From: Marixanthotalea marina
GTDB lineage: Bacteria > Bacteroidota > Bacteroidia > Flavobacteriales > Flavobacteriaceae
Direction of reading: 5' to 3'
DNA: 64,000 nt
NCBI GenBank assembly: GCA_018883545.1
Contig: JAHLEH010000005.1
Coordinates: 1 to 64,000 of the forward strand
The position numbers were made by a program, and so were the translations under genes. This document shows, piece after piece, positions 52,756 to 62,262 of the stretch (position 1 is the stretch's first letter; each line of letters starts with the position of its first letter). A model generated the notes under the pieces. It ran no database searches and had not been told where the DNA came from. It saw only the letters and a list, made by a program, of their open reading frames with translations.

Positions 52756-53889
52756 TTACAACATGCCTTTTGTTGAAGGCAAAATCATTTTCTCTATATC
52801 ACGTTTCACAGCCATTTTAATAGCTTTGGCAAATGCTTTAAAAATGGCTTCTATCTTGTGGTGCTCGTTGGTGCCTTCGGCTTTAATATTCAAGTTGCAC
52901 TTTGCACCGTCGGTAAACGATTTAAAAAAGTGATAGAACATTTCCGTTGGCATTTTACCCACCATTTCACGATTAAATTCGGCGTCCCAAACCAACCAAT
53001 TTCTGCCACCAAAGTCGATAGCTGCTTGCGCTAAGCAATCATCCATTGGCAGGCAAAACCCGTAACGTTCGATGCCTAATTTGTTACCCAAAACATTATT
53101 AAATAATTCGCCTAATGCAATAGCTGTGTCTTCAATCGTGTGGTGCTCATCAACTTCCAAATCGCCATCAACCTTTATTTTTAAATCCAATTGACCATGA
53201 CGTGCAATTTGGTCCAACATATGGTCAAAAAAGGCAATGCCTGTACTAATATCGCTTTTGCCAGTGCCATCTAGATTGATTTGAATGGCTATTTTGGTTT
53301 CATTGGTGTTTCTTATAATGCCTCCAGACCTATCGTCTGCTTTTAAAAAGGCATATATTTTGGCCCAATCGTTAGTTTCTAAAGCGATAAAATCATCCAA
53401 CTCTTCATGCTTCACAGTGATTTCGTTGGTTCCTAAATTTGTATTATCATTAATAAAAATACCTTTGGCACCCAAATTTTTTGCCAATTCAATATCCGTT
53501 AGCCTATCGCCTATCACAAAAGAATTTTCTAAATCATAATCTTCAGAAAAGTATTTGGTTAGTAACCCCGTATTTGGTTTTCTTGTAGGGGCGTTGTCTT
53601 TGGCAAATGTTCTATCTATTATTTGATCGGTAAATACAACTCCTTCATTTTTAAAGGTTTCTATAATAAAATTGTGAACGGGCCAAAACGTATCTTCTGG
53701 AAAACTATCGGTTCCTAAGCCATCTTGATTAGTCACCATAACGATTTCGTAATCCAATTCCTTGGCAATTTTACTTAAGTATTGAAACACTTTGGGGTAA
53801 AATTCCAACTTTTCAAAAGCATCGATTTGCTCATCGGCAGGTTCTTTGATAATGGTGCCGTCTCTATCTATGAATAGTATTTTTTTCAT
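52756..53889 (-). CDS. hisB: Bifunctional histidinol phosphatase / imidazoleglycerol-phosphate dehydratase
   Basis: 377 residues: N-terminal HAD phosphatase ([14 protein letters not shown] with Dx[18 protein letters not shown]) and C-terminal IGPD ([15 protein letters not shown] and [17 protein letters not shown] metal sites). Fused form as in enterobacteria, catalysing two non-adjacent pathway steps. Confidence 0.97.
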   Translation of the reverse strand: MKKILFIDRDGTIIKEPADEQIDAFEKLEFYPKVFQYLSKIAKELDYEIVMVTNQDGLGTDSFPEDTFWPVHNFIIETFKNEGVVFTDQIIDRTFAKDNAPTRKPNTGLLTKYFSEDYDLENSFVIGDRLTDIELAKNLGAKGIFINDNTNLGTNEITVKHEELDDFIALETNDWAKIYAFLKADDRSGGIIRNTNETKIAIQINLDGTGKSDISTGIAFFDHMLDQIARHGQLDLKIKVDGDLEVDEHHTIEDTAIALGELFNNVLGNKLGIERYGFCLPMDDCLAQAAIDFGGRNWLVWDAEFNREMVGKMPTEMFYHFFKSFTDGAKCNLNIKAEGTNEHHKIEAIFKAFAKAIKMAVKRDIEKMILPSTKGML

Positions 53890-53948
53890 ATTTCTGTCAT
53901 TCCTGCGTAGGCATGAATCTATTTTTGTTAACTTTCAATTATATATGG

Positions 53949-53993
53949 ATTCCGCATCACACTTCGACTACGCTCAGTGAGACAATGCGGAAT
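53949..53993. repeat. REP-like stem-loop in the hisC-hisB spacer
   Basis: ATTCCGCAT (53949-53957) pairs perfectly with 53985-53993; the loop carries CTTCGACTACGCTCAGTG-type sequence common in flavobacterial intergenic repeats. A further ATTCCTGC-related half element lies near 53900. The gap is 111 bp. Confidence 0.75.
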
Positions 53994-54000
53994 GATAAAG

Positions 54001-55050
54001 CTATTTCAACCCTTTTAAAGTATTTATCAATTTCTCGTTTTCTTCTGGTGTACCTACTGTAAAACGCAAACAATTTTCGCAACCTACCTCGGTTGTTCTG
54101 TTTCTAACCACCACCCCTTTTTCAATCAATTGGCTATAGCGCTTGTTGGCATCGTCTACTTTTGCTAAAATAAAATTAGCGTCAGAAGGGTGCACTTTGG
54201 CTACAAATGTAATATTTTCTAAAGCGTTCATTAAAATTGTGCGCTCTTTTAAAATCTCTTGGATTTGATTTTTAGCCAAATCTTTTATGCTCAACAATTC
54301 TATCGCCTTCTTTTGGGTCAGTTCGTTAATATTATATGGTGGTTTAATAGTATTTAATACCCTGATAATTTCTTCGGAAGCATAACAAATACCCAATCGA
54401 ATACCTGCCATTGCAAACGCTTTGGACAAGGTTTGTGTAACGATTAAGTTCGGGAATTCATTTAACCTGCTTAACCAGCTTTCTTGTTTGGAAAAATCAA
54501 TGTAAGCTTCATCAATAACCACTAAACCTTGAAATTCTTTAATCAGTTTTTCTATTTTTTTACTTTCAAAAGAATTAGCCGTTGGGTTGTTAGGTGAGCA
54601 AATAAACAAGATTTTACTATTGGCATTGGCTGCATTTAGAATAGTATCTACTTTAGGTTGAAATGTTTCATCTAAGTCAACTTTAACAATATCTACAGCA
54701 TTTAAATTAGCCAATACTTCATACATGCCATACGTTGGCGGCAAAGTGATTATATTGTCTTGATTGGGCTCACAAAACGCCCTAAAGATTAAATCCAAAA
54801 TTTCATCACTTCCATTGCCTAACAATATGTTTTTTAAAGAAATACCTTTTATTTCTGAAAGTATCGATTTAAGTTTAATTTGCTGTGGATCTGGATAGCG
54901 ATTTACGCCGTTTTCAAAAGGGTTTTCATTGGCATCCAAAAACACCATATCACTAGGTACACCTTGAAATTCATCCCTTGCCGATGAATAAGGTTTTAAA
55001 GCCTTGATGGTTGGTCTTATTATATTTTTTATATCAAATGTTTCTTTCAT
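54001..55050 (-). CDS. hisC: Histidinol-phosphate aminotransferase
   Basis: 349 residues from ATG 55050 (MKETFDIKNIIRPTIKALKP); PLP-dependent fold type I with SPNNPTANSF, VVIDEAYIDFS and the PLP Lys in TQTLSKAFAMAGIRLG. Step 7 of histidine synthesis. Confidence 0.96.
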   Translation of the reverse strand: MKETFDIKNIIRPTIKALKPYSSARDEFQGVPSDMVFLDANENPFENGVNRYPDPQQIKLKSILSEIKGISLKNILLGNGSDEILDLIFRAFCEPNQDNIITLPPTYGMYEVLANLNAVDIVKVDLDETFQPKVDTILNAANANSKILFICSPNNPTANSFESKKIEKLIKEFQGLVVIDEAYIDFSKQESWLSRLNEFPNLIVTQTLSKAFAMAGIRLGICYASEEIIRVLNTIKPPYNINELTQKKAIELLSIKDLAKNQIQEILKERTILMNALENITFVAKVHPSDANFILAKVDDANKRYSQLIEKGVVVRNRTTEVGCENCLRFTVGTPEENEKLINTLKGLK

Positions 55051-55077
55051 AATTATCCAATGAACTAAGTTCAAGAG

Positions 55078-55097
55078 ATTCCTGCCTTTGCAGGAAT
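55078..55097. repeat. REP-like palindrome in the hisD-hisC gap
   Basis: ATTCCTGC and GCAGGAAT form a perfect 8-bp stem with a 4-nt loop, the same core as in the hisF-hisIE gap. Confidence 0.8.
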
Positions 55098-55103
55098 GAC
55101 AAT

Positions 55104-56387
55104 TTATTTTAAATCTTTTAATCGAATACTTACCGCATTTTTATGCGCTTGTAATCCTTCTGCTTCTGCCATAAGTTCTATGGCATTACCTATGTTCTTT
55201 AAGCCTTCTTCTGAAATCTTCTGAAAGGTCATGCTTTTCATGAAACTATCTAAATTCACACCAGAATATGCTTTTGAAAACCCATTGGTTGGCAACGTGT
55301 GATTTGTTCCTGATGCATAATCACCTGCACTTTCAGGTGTGTAATTTCCAATAAAGACGGAGCCTGCATTGGCAATACCGTTTACATAAAAATCTTCATT
55401 TTTGGTGCAGATTATAAAGTGTTCTGGCCCGTATTCATTTATCATATCCAGCGCCATTTCATCAGTATCTACATAAATCAATTTTGAATTTGCTATAGAT
55501 TTCTCTGCGATTGCTTTGCGGGGCAATACTTTTAGTTGGTTTTCCACTTCATCTGAAACTACATCAATGAGTTTTTCGGATGTTGACACCAAAATTACCT
55601 GGCTGTCCGTTCCATGTTCTGCCTGACTTAACAAATCGGAAGCAACATAAGCCGCATTAGCGGAATCATCCGCAACAACAAGTAATTCACTAGGGCCTGC
55701 AGGCATATCTATAGCAACCCCATATTTGGTAGCCAATTGTTTTGCCACCGTTACAAACTGATTACCTGGTCCAAAAATTTTATACACTTGAGGAATGGAT
55801 TCCGTTCCAAAAGTCAATCCTGCAATGGCTTGAATGCCACCAACCTTAATAATTTTGGTTACCCCACATAACTTAGCCGCGTATAAAATTTCAGGCGCTA
55901 TTTTGCCTTCTTTATTGGGTGGCGAACACAGAACAATATCTTTACATCCCGCAATTTGGGCAGGAACTGCTAACATCAAAACAGTTGAAAACAAGGGAGC
56001 TGTACCACCTGGAATATACAGCCCTACTTTTTCTATAGGACGCTTCTCTTGCCAACAAGTCACACCATTAGTAGTTTCTAGCTTTATGCCGTTGGTTTTT
56101 TGCGCTTTGTGAAAAGCTACAATGTTCAGTTTGGCAAGGTCAATTGCTTTTTTTAATGCATCCGAAACTAGATTGCTCGCTTCTTCAATTTCTTGGGAAC
56201 TAACAATGTTTGAATTTAGTTTTACACCGTCAAAACGTTCGGTATAGCGTTTTATGGCCATATCACCTTCCTCCCTAACTTCATTGAAAACAGTATTTAC
56301 AGTAACTTCAATGTCGTCTACGGTCTGTGTGGGACGTTTTAATATCGCCTTCCAATTATCTTTATTTGGACTATATATTTTTTCCAT
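55104..56387 (-). CDS. hisD: Histidinol dehydrogenase
   Basis: 427 residues from ATG 56387 (MEKIYSPNKDNWKAIL). Motifs VGLYIPGGTAPLFSTVLMLA, DMPAGPSELLVVADDSANA, DLLSQAEHGTDSQ and the catalytic Glu/His region YGPEHFI, plus SAGDYASGTNHTLPT. Zinc-dependent two-step oxidation to histidine. Confidence 0.97.
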   Translation of the reverse strand: MEKIYSPNKDNWKAILKRPTQTVDDIEVTVNTVFNEVREEGDMAIKRYTERFDGVKLNSNIVSSQEIEEASNLVSDALKKAIDLAKLNIVAFHKAQKTNGIKLETTNGVTCWQEKRPIEKVGLYIPGGTAPLFSTVLMLAVPAQIAGCKDIVLCSPPNKEGKIAPEILYAAKLCGVTKIIKVGGIQAIAGLTFGTESIPQVYKIFGPGNQFVTVAKQLATKYGVAIDMPAGPSELLVVADDSANAAYVASDLLSQAEHGTDSQVILVSTSEKLIDVVSDEVENQLKVLPRKAIAEKSIANSKLIYVDTDEMALDMINEYGPEHFIICTKNEDFYVNGIANAGSVFIGNYTPESAGDYASGTNHTLPTNGFSKAYSGVNLDSFMKSMTFQKISEEGLKNIGNAIELMAEAEGLQAHKNAVSIRLKDLK

Positions 56388-56394
56388 TTGTAAT

Positions 56395-56832
56395 TCAATC
56401 AAATTTTTTAATCAGGTGGTAACCTACGGCTTCAAAACCTTGTGTTTCCCAAAACTTTTTCCCCTGTGTGTTTTTGGCATAGCAATTGGCTTCAACACTT
56501 TTGCATCCTTGTATTTTAGCATAATCCACTAACCAATTTACCATTAATTCACCAATTCCTTGATTACGATAGTCTTGTTTTACATACACATTATCTGCCT
56601 CCATGTGTTTGCCTATATAAAACTTGTTTAAAACCCAAATACCGCAAATGCCTATCAGTTCATCTCTGTCATAAACGCCAAGGCATTTGTAGTTACCCAT
56701 GGCTATCATGTTATTAAGGCGTTTTTTTAAAATAGTAATATCAAATTTCCCTTCATTCAACAAAAAAACTAAAGGTAAAATAGTTTCCATTTTTTCATTA
56801 GGAATGAGCTCTATTTTAAACTTTACATTCAT
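56395..56832 (-). CDS. GNAT family N-acetyltransferase inside the his operon
   Basis: 145 residues from ATG 56832 (the codon before it is TTG). GNAT core: LIGICGIWVLNKFYIGKHME, acetyl-CoA loop DYRNQGIGELMVNWLVDYA, and YAKNTQGKKFWETQGFEAVGY. Sits 9 bp after hisG and 7 bp before hisD on the same strand, so it shares the attenuated transcript. Substrate unknown; acetylation of a small amine, amino acid or protein is possible. Confidence 0.9.
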   Translation of the reverse strand: MNVKFKIELIPNEKMETILPLVFLLNEGKFDITILKKRLNNMIAMGNYKCLGVYDRDELIGICGIWVLNKFYIGKHMEADNVYVKQDYRNQGIGELMVNWLVDYAKIQGCKSVEANCYAKNTQGKKFWETQGFEAVGYHLIKKFD

Positions 56833-56841
56833 CAAGAAAAA

Positions 56842-57699
56842 TTATAATACCATTTTTTCTATCGGACAAACCAAAATACCTTGTGCGCCATTCTTTTTTA
56901 ACTCGTCTATTACGTTCCAAAATTCATTTTTACTTATTACAGAATGAATGGAACTCCAGCCTTCTTGGGCTAAAGGTAAAACGGTTGGGCTTTTCATGCC
57001 AGGTAGAATATCTATGATATCCTGAACCTTGTCATTTGGTGCATTTAACAACACGTATTTAGACTGTCTGCCTTTTAAAACCGACTGAATCCTAAACTGA
57101 ATGGTTTCCAGAATAGCCTTTTTGTCGTCAGCAATCACAGGTGAAACTGCTAAAACCGCCTCCGACTTTAAAATAGTTTCAACCTCTTTTAAATTGTTTT
57201 TGAACAAGGTGCTGCCGCTGGAAACAATATCACAAATGGCTTCTGCCAAACCAATGTTTGGGGCAATCTCTACCGACCCATTAATAATGTGAATATTTGC
57301 CTTGACGCCATTCGCATCCAAATAATTTTGAACCGTATTGGGGTATGATGTTGCAATACGCTTTCCTTCCAAATCCTTAATACTATTGTATTTCATCGCT
57401 TTGGGAACGGCAATACATACTCTACACGACGAAAAACCTAATTTTTCGGCTATACCTATATCGTCTCCTTTTTCAATCAAAACATTTTCACCTATAATAG
57501 CAGCATCTACCACACCGTCTTTTAAATACTGTGGAATATCGCCATTTCTTAAATAAAAAACCTCTACAGGAAATCCTTTGGCCGACGCCTTTAATTGGTC
57601 TTTGCCATTATCTATGTAAATACCAATATCCTTTAAAATGTCCATGGATTCATCGTGCAAACGACCTGCTTTTTGAACCGCAATTCTTAATTTACTCAT
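56842..57699 (-). CDS. hisG: ATP phosphoribosyltransferase (long form)
   Basis: 285 residues from ATG 57699 (MSKLRIAVQKAGRLHDESMD). Catalytic domain with DAAIIGENVLIE, VCIAVPKAMK, ATSYPNTVQNYL, and IVSSGSTLFKNNLK (PRPP site region); C-terminal ACT-like domain (VLLNAPNDKVQDIIDILPGM). The long form is normally feedback-inhibited by histidine and needs no HisZ. First structural gene, behind the attenuator. Confidence 0.97.
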   Translation of the reverse strand: MSKLRIAVQKAGRLHDESMDILKDIGIYIDNGKDQLKASAKGFPVEVFYLRNGDIPQYLKDGVVDAAIIGENVLIEKGDDIGIAEKLGFSSCRVCIAVPKAMKYNSIKDLEGKRIATSYPNTVQNYLDANGVKANIHIINGSVEIAPNIGLAEAICDIVSSGSTLFKNNLKEVETILKSEAVLAVSPVIADDKKAILETIQFRIQSVLKGRQSKYVLLNAPNDKVQDIIDILPGMKSPTVLPLAQEGWSSIHSVISKNEFWNVIDELKKNGAQGILVCPIEKMVL

Positions 57700-57743
57700 T
57701 GTCTTGTTTTTATGAGTTTGAAACAATCTAGTTGGAATTATAA

Positions 57744-57777
57744 TTAAAAAACCCGCTTGATTGTCTCAAACGGGTTT
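57744..57777 (-). terminator. Attenuator terminator of the his operon
   Basis: On the minus strand AAACCCGTTTGA (57777-57766), loop GACAA, TCAAGCGGGTTT (57760-57749) pair 7+4 bp around one mismatch, followed by a T-rich tract. It lies between the His-rich leader peptide and hisG, in the transcribed leader rather than after a gene. Its 5' arm plus loop (CGTTTGAG, 57772-57765) can alternatively pair with CTCAAGCG at 57822-57815 in the leader ORF, one G-U, giving an antiterminator. Confidence 0.85.
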
Positions 57778-57808
57778 AAAAAATATGTTGAATTTATTCA
57801 ATACATTT

Positions 57809-57865
57809 TCACTTCGCTTGAGGGCAAATTTGAAAATGGTGATGATTTGTTTGAATAAATGTCAT
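57809..57865 (-). CDS. hisL: his operon leader peptide (18 residues, three consecutive His)
   Basis: ATG 57865 to TGA 57809 encodes MTFIQTNHHHFQICPQAK. Three consecutive His codons (CAT CAC CAT) lie 13 nt before the CTCAAGCG antiterminator arm. A ribosome stalled at the His codons should leave that arm free, while one reaching the stop would cover it and allow the terminator. This is the classic attenuation logic. Function is inferred from layout; symbol by analogy. Confidence 0.85.
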   Translation of the reverse strand: MTFIQTNHHHFQICPQAK

Positions 57866-57886
57866 TTTTAAATTATAATTATATCG

Positions 57887-57919
57887 CAAATATCTAAAAT
57901 TATCGTTTACAATTCCAAA
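57887..57919 (-). promoter_or_regulatory. Promoter of the his operon
   Basis: On the minus strand TTTG (57919-57916), 21-bp spacer, GATATTTG (57894-57887; one mismatch to TAnnTTTG), 21 bp before the leader-peptide ATG. Confidence 0.55.
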
Positions 57920-58014
57920 ATATTTTCATTTAATTTTGCTTAAATCATATATTACTAGTAATTACCCTAAAAATTGATATATTTTTGGAGATGGTTTTAA
58001 ATTATTAAAAAATT

Positions 58015-58533
58015 ATGAAATTTAAACTACTATTTATTACCTCTATGTTCATGGTGCTTAGTGCTTTTAAGATACTGGCGCAAGAATCTGCTGTATCTAT
58101 TTTAGAAAAAGCTACCCAAAAAGCAAAAGTGGAGAACAAACATGTTTTTATCATGTTTCACGCTTCTTGGTGTGGTTGGTGTAAAAAAATGGATAAGAAT
58201 ATGCAAAATAAGGCCTGTAAAGCCTTTTTTGATGATAATTATGTTATTGACCATTTGGTAATTAACGAATCTGAAGATAAAAAGTATTTAGAGAATCCAG
58301 GAGCCCAACAATTATTGGAAAAGTATAAAGGCATAAATGCAGGTATTCCCTTTTGGTTGATTTTTGACCAAAACGGAAACTTAATAACAGATTCTTTCAA
58401 TTCTGAAGGACAAAATATTGGCTGCCCAGTTAGTAAAAAAGAGGTTAATGCTTTTGTTGAAAAACTCAAGAAATCATCATCGTTGACTCAAAAAGAACTT
58501 GATATTATTGCGGCGGTTTTTATTGGGGTATAA
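58015..58533 (+). CDS. Secreted thioredoxin-fold protein
   Basis: 172 residues. Signal peptide MKFKLLFITSMFMVLSAFKI...LAQ, then a thioredoxin fold with active site ASWCGWCKKM, IPFWLIFDQNGNLI holding the cis-Pro region. Periplasmic disulfide reductase or isomerase role is likely. A TATTTTTG element lies at 57980-57987; a terminator follows. Confidence 0.88.
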   Translation: MKFKLLFITSMFMVLSAFKILAQESAVSILEKATQKAKVENKHVFIMFHASWCGWCKKMDKNMQNKACKAFFDDNYVIDHLVINESEDKKYLENPGAQQLLEKYKGINAGIPFWLIFDQNGNLITDSFNSEGQNIGCPVSKKEVNAFVEKLKKSSSLTQKELDIIAAVFIGV

Positions 58534-58534
58534 A

Positions 58535-58562
58535 AAAAAGCCTTATTTGAATAAGGCTTTTT
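58535..58562. terminator. Bidirectional terminator
   Basis: AAAAGCCTTAT and ATAAGGCTTTT form an 11-bp stem with loop TTGA between the thioredoxin gene and the convergent prohibitin gene. Confidence 0.9.
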
Positions 58563-58585
58563 CGTCTATGAGCTTTAGCTTATAA

Positions 58586-59401
58586 CTACTGGTTTCCCAA
58601 AATAATTGGCATACCAGAATCGCCAGAACCAATTACAATAACTTTGCTGTTAGGTGATTCAGACAATTTAATAGTGGCATCTATGCCTTTGTCCTGTAAA
58701 ATTTTGTCGGTTAATGAGGCACTCAATATTTTATTGGCATCAGCTTTTCCTTGCGCTTCAATTCTAACCTTCTCAGCTTCTTTTTCGGCTGTAACCAATC
58801 TAAATTCGTACTCCAATGATTCTTGCTCTTGTTTTAATTTACGCTCAATAGCGTCTTTAATTGTAGGAGGCAATGTAACGTCTCTAACCAAAACCTCATT
58901 CAGTTGAATATATTGGTCATCAACAATTTTTTTTGTTTCTTCAAATATTTCTTGCTGAATGGCATCACGTTTACTAGAATATAATTGTTCCGGTGTATAA
59001 CGACCAACCACACTACGCGCTGCAGAACGTATTGCAGGCAATAAAACCCGTTCCTTGTACATTTCACTTTTCTCTTGGTGCAATCTGCCTAATTCATCAT
59101 ATTTTGGTTGAAACCAAACAGAAGCCTCTAATTTAATGTCTAATCCGTTTGAAGATAACACATTCATTTTTTCAAGAATCTCTTGCTGACGTACTTCATA
59201 AATAAATACCTTGTTCCAAGGCGCCACAATATGAAACCCTTCGCTCATTGGTGGTTCATCAATAACAACCCCTTCGCCAAAGGTTTTAAACAGCACTCCA
59301 GCTTGTCCAGAGCCTATTGTAACTGCAGATTTTGTTAAAACAATAATGACTATAATTATAGCGATTATTACAGGTATTGTAATTTTTGGTAATCTTTCCA
59401 T
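58586..59401 (-). CDS. Prohibitin family (SPFH) protein
   Basis: 271 residues: N-terminal TM (IPVIIAIIIVIIVLTKSAV), SPFH domain (SGQAGVLFKTFGEGVVIDEP, EGFHIVAPWNKVFIYEVRQQ), and a coiled-coil (LEYEFRLVTAEKEAEKVRIE). Membrane scaffold forming large rings, often with FtsH. 10 bp after the VWA gene. Confidence 0.92.
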   Translation of the reverse strand: MERLPKITIPVIIAIIIVIIVLTKSAVTIGSGQAGVLFKTFGEGVVIDEPPMSEGFHIVAPWNKVFIYEVRQQEILEKMNVLSSNGLDIKLEASVWFQPKYDELGRLHQEKSEMYKERVLLPAIRSAARSVVGRYTPEQLYSSKRDAIQQEIFEETKKIVDDQYIQLNEVLVRDVTLPPTIKDAIERKLKQEQESLEYEFRLVTAEKEAEKVRIEAQGKADANKILSASLTDKILQDKGIDATIKLSESPNSKVIVIGSGDSGMPIILGNQ

Positions 59402-59411
59402 GTTATTTAGT

Positions 59412-61445
59412 TTAAATTAATCCGTTGTATTTTCTTAAGAACCATTCTATGGTTAAGCTAAGTGCTATTAATATAAGTAGATATTTCCAATCTATTAAAG
59501 GAATGGTGGTTTTATTGCTTTTTTGGATGGCTTGAAAACGATTATCTTCTAATAAATCGTTAGCTAAATCACTTGTGTTTGTTACAAAATAACTCTTTCC
59601 TTGGCTATTGGTTGCCAAGCTTTGTAGTTTTGTTACATTGGCATTTAAAAATTGTTGCTCCACATCATACTCTAAAACCTGGAAATTTCCTGACTGGGAT
59701 ATGTTTTCGTTATCTGCTTTAACTGTAAAGCTATATTCTGATGGCGGTAAATTGCTTAAATCTACTTGAAAATTATTGTTCTTTAGTACAAAAGGGAAAC
59801 TTTTTGTTTCTTCGGTTATGTTATCTTTTAGAGTAATAGTCAATGTTTCTCGATTGTCGAACTCATAATTCTGGTTGAAGATTTGGGCTTTAATAATAAC
59901 ATTGCCGTTTCCATTGTAAAAAGATTCATAATCAACATTCAGTCTATTTCTTTTTTTGTTTGACGCCAAATATTGGATTACTTTACCAATAAAGTCATCA
60001 AAATTATTGAATGAGTTATTATCCAAATAACTTTGCGATCGCCATTGCCAAATATTTTCAGCGAAAAGCACGGCCTCTCTCCTTCCACTTGTTTCAAACG
60101 TTGCAAAAAGCGGTTCTTCAGTAATAATGCTGTTGATTTTTTTATATAAAATGGTTTCGTAAGGAATATTAAATGCTACTTCACCATAATTTGATTTTAA
60201 CGGGGGGAACGATTCAAAATCAATATCATTTATACTGAAAGGTGTATAGTTCAGGTTTATAGCGCCTTGATAATCTTCTGTATCGTTTGTTATCGCTTGT
60301 GAATAACTTTGATTAACACTGTTAAAGAACCTTAGATCTGTTTTTGGGCCTAAAACTACAAGCCTGTTTTTGTTTTCCTTGTTAAGTGCTTCGATAAGAT
60401 TATTAAACCTTATGTTTGGTTGATATAATATAAATAGTTGAAAATCATTTATTTGATTTATAGACTCGTTTGGAGTTAGAAAAGCAACTTCACGCTGTTC
60501 ATTACTTTCAATACTTTTTTTCAAAGCACCTAAATCTGGATGGACAAAATCGCTTACAGCTGCGACTTTTGTTTTTTGATCTATAACTTCAACAGCAAAA
60601 TTTTTAACGTTATTTATTTTGTTTTTTTCTGTATCGAGAGGAGTTAAAACAGCTTTATAGGTACTTACACCGACATTGTTTGCGGGCAGCGTAAAGTTAA
60701 GAACCTTTGAGTTGTTTTCTTTATTAAAGCTTACCGTTTGTGAATAAACAGTGTTGTTGTTTTTGGTGACAACAAAACGGCTATTAATAGATTCTTCCCC
60801 ATTATAAACCAAGAATACCTCTATCGGAAAGCTATTCTTCAAATACGCATACTTATTGACATTTAACTGCTGAATTTTTAAATCGGTATACGTTACTGTA
60901 TCTCCCAATATTATTGGGTAAACAGGTTGGGTGACTGATTTGGAATTTAATTCATAATCACTGCCATAGGTTTGGTTTCCATCCGTAATTAAAATAATGG
61001 GCGCAGTTGTTTCCTTATAAATTTGTGAAAGTTGACTAAGCGCTTGGCTTATGTTTGTTTGTTTGTTGTCAAAACTTAATGAATCTATATTACTTAAATC
61101 ACTTCCAAAGCTATAAGCTGTTATATTGAATTTATTGGTTAACTCAGGGTTGTTGCTAATAGCTTCCAAGGTATTTAGGGCGCTATCAGATTGATTCAGG
61201 TGTTTTATGGAACTTGAATTATCAACCGCAATAAGCAAGTTGGGTTTTTCTGTATTAACTTCTAGACTTTCAAATTTTGGATTTATAATAAGTAAAAGAA
61301 TGCCAAAAAGTGTGATAAACCTTAAAAATATAAACAGCCAGTTACGTTTAGAATTTCTTTTCGATTTGTTCCAATACTGAAAAAGCGCTAATAATAGCGC
61401 TATAATTCCTGCAAGTACAATAAAAATAAGAGTTGTATAACTCAT
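59412..61445 (-). CDS. VWA-domain membrane protein
   Basis: 677 residues. Two N-terminal TM helices (IALLLALFQYW; FLRFITLFGILLLIIN), then a VWA domain with MIDAS LLIAVDNSSSIK and APIILITDGNQTYG. A long beta-rich periplasmic body follows and the last TM is DWKYLLILIALSLTIEWFL. Resembles Bacteroidota BatA-like/YfbK-type VWA proteins with a glutamine-amidotransferase-like middle section. Between fabG (20-bp gap) and prohibitin. Confidence 0.82.
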   Translation of the reverse strand: MSYTTLIFIVLAGIIALLLALFQYWNKSKRNSKRNWLFIFLRFITLFGILLLIINPKFESLEVNTEKPNLLIAVDNSSSIKHLNQSDSALNTLEAISNNPELTNKFNITAYSFGSDLSNIDSLSFDNKQTNISQALSQLSQIYKETTAPIILITDGNQTYGSDYELNSKSVTQPVYPIILGDTVTYTDLKIQQLNVNKYAYLKNSFPIEVFLVYNGEESINSRFVVTKNNNTVYSQTVSFNKENNSKVLNFTLPANNVGVSTYKAVLTPLDTEKNKINNVKNFAVEVIDQKTKVAAVSDFVHPDLGALKKSIESNEQREVAFLTPNESINQINDFQLFILYQPNIRFNNLIEALNKENKNRLVVLGPKTDLRFFNSVNQSYSQAITNDTEDYQGAINLNYTPFSINDIDFESFPPLKSNYGEVAFNIPYETILYKKINSIITEEPLFATFETSGRREAVLFAENIWQWRSQSYLDNNSFNNFDDFIGKVIQYLASNKKRNRLNVDYESFYNGNGNVIIKAQIFNQNYEFDNRETLTITLKDNITEETKSFPFVLKNNNFQVDLSNLPPSEYSFTVKADNENISQSGNFQVLEYDVEQQFLNANVTKLQSLATNSQGKSYFVTNTSDLANDLLEDNRFQAIQKSNKTTIPLIDWKYLLILIALSLTIEWFLRKYNGLI

Positions 61446-61465
61446 TAAATTTTTAACTTTCTAGT

Positions 61466-62212
61466 TTAGGTTAACATACCACCATCTATGTTCAATGTTT
61501 GTCCTGTAACATAGGCACTCATATCGCTAGCTAAGAACACACATGCATTGGCTACATCTTCTGGTGTTCCGCCTCGTTTTAAAGGAATACCATCTCTCCA
61601 GCCTTTAACTACGTTTTCGTCTAATTTGGCTGTCATTTCTGTTTCAATAAAACCAGGGGCAATTACGTTGCTTCGTATGTTTCTAGAACCTAATTCTAAA
61701 GCAACCGATTTTGAAAACCCGATAATACCAGCTTTAGATGCCGCATAATTGGTTTGACCAGCATTACCTTTAACACCAACCACAGAACTCATGTTGATAA
61801 TAGAGCCTTTGCGTTGTTTTAACATGGTGCGCTGAACCGCTTTGGTCATATTGAAAACCGATTTTAAATTCACTTCTATAACAGTATCGAAATCTTCTTC
61901 GCTTATACGCATCAATAAATTATCTTTGGTAATACCCGCATTATTTACCAATACGTCGATGCTGCCAAATTCAGCAACCACGTCATCTGCTAATTTTTGG
62001 GCTTCTTCAAAACTAGCTGCATTGCTTTTGTAGCCTTTGGCTTTAATGCCTTTGGCATTTAATTCTTTTTCCAACTCGTTAGCTGCTTCAACAGAAGAAC
62101 TATAAGTAAACGCTACATTTGCGCCTTGATCGGCAAAAGTTTGTGCTATGCCCCTTCCTATTCCCCTACTTGCACCAGTTATTATGGCCGTTTTTCCTTC
62201 TAATAATTTCAT
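61466..62212 (-). CDS. fabG: 3-oxoacyl-[acyl-carrier-protein] reductase
   Basis: 248 residues of classical SDR: TGASRGIGRGIAQTF, NNAGITKDNLLMR, catalytic Ser in NMSSVVGVKGN, YAASKAG, and APGFIETEMT. NADPH-dependent reduction step of fatty acid elongation. Start of a short cluster with VWA and prohibitin genes. Confidence 0.95.
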   Translation of the reverse strand: MKLLEGKTAIITGASRGIGRGIAQTFADQGANVAFTYSSSVEAANELEKELNAKGIKAKGYKSNAASFEEAQKLADDVVAEFGSIDVLVNNAGITKDNLLMRISEEDFDTVIEVNLKSVFNMTKAVQRTMLKQRKGSIINMSSVVGVKGNAGQTNYAASKAGIIGFSKSVALELGSRNIRSNVIAPGFIETEMTAKLDENVVKGWRDGIPLKRGGTPEDVANACVFLASDMSAYVTGQTLNIDGGMLT

Positions 62213-62262
62213 TTAGTTATATAAAAAAGTTTATTTTCAAATATAGTGATTACAAATTGTAT

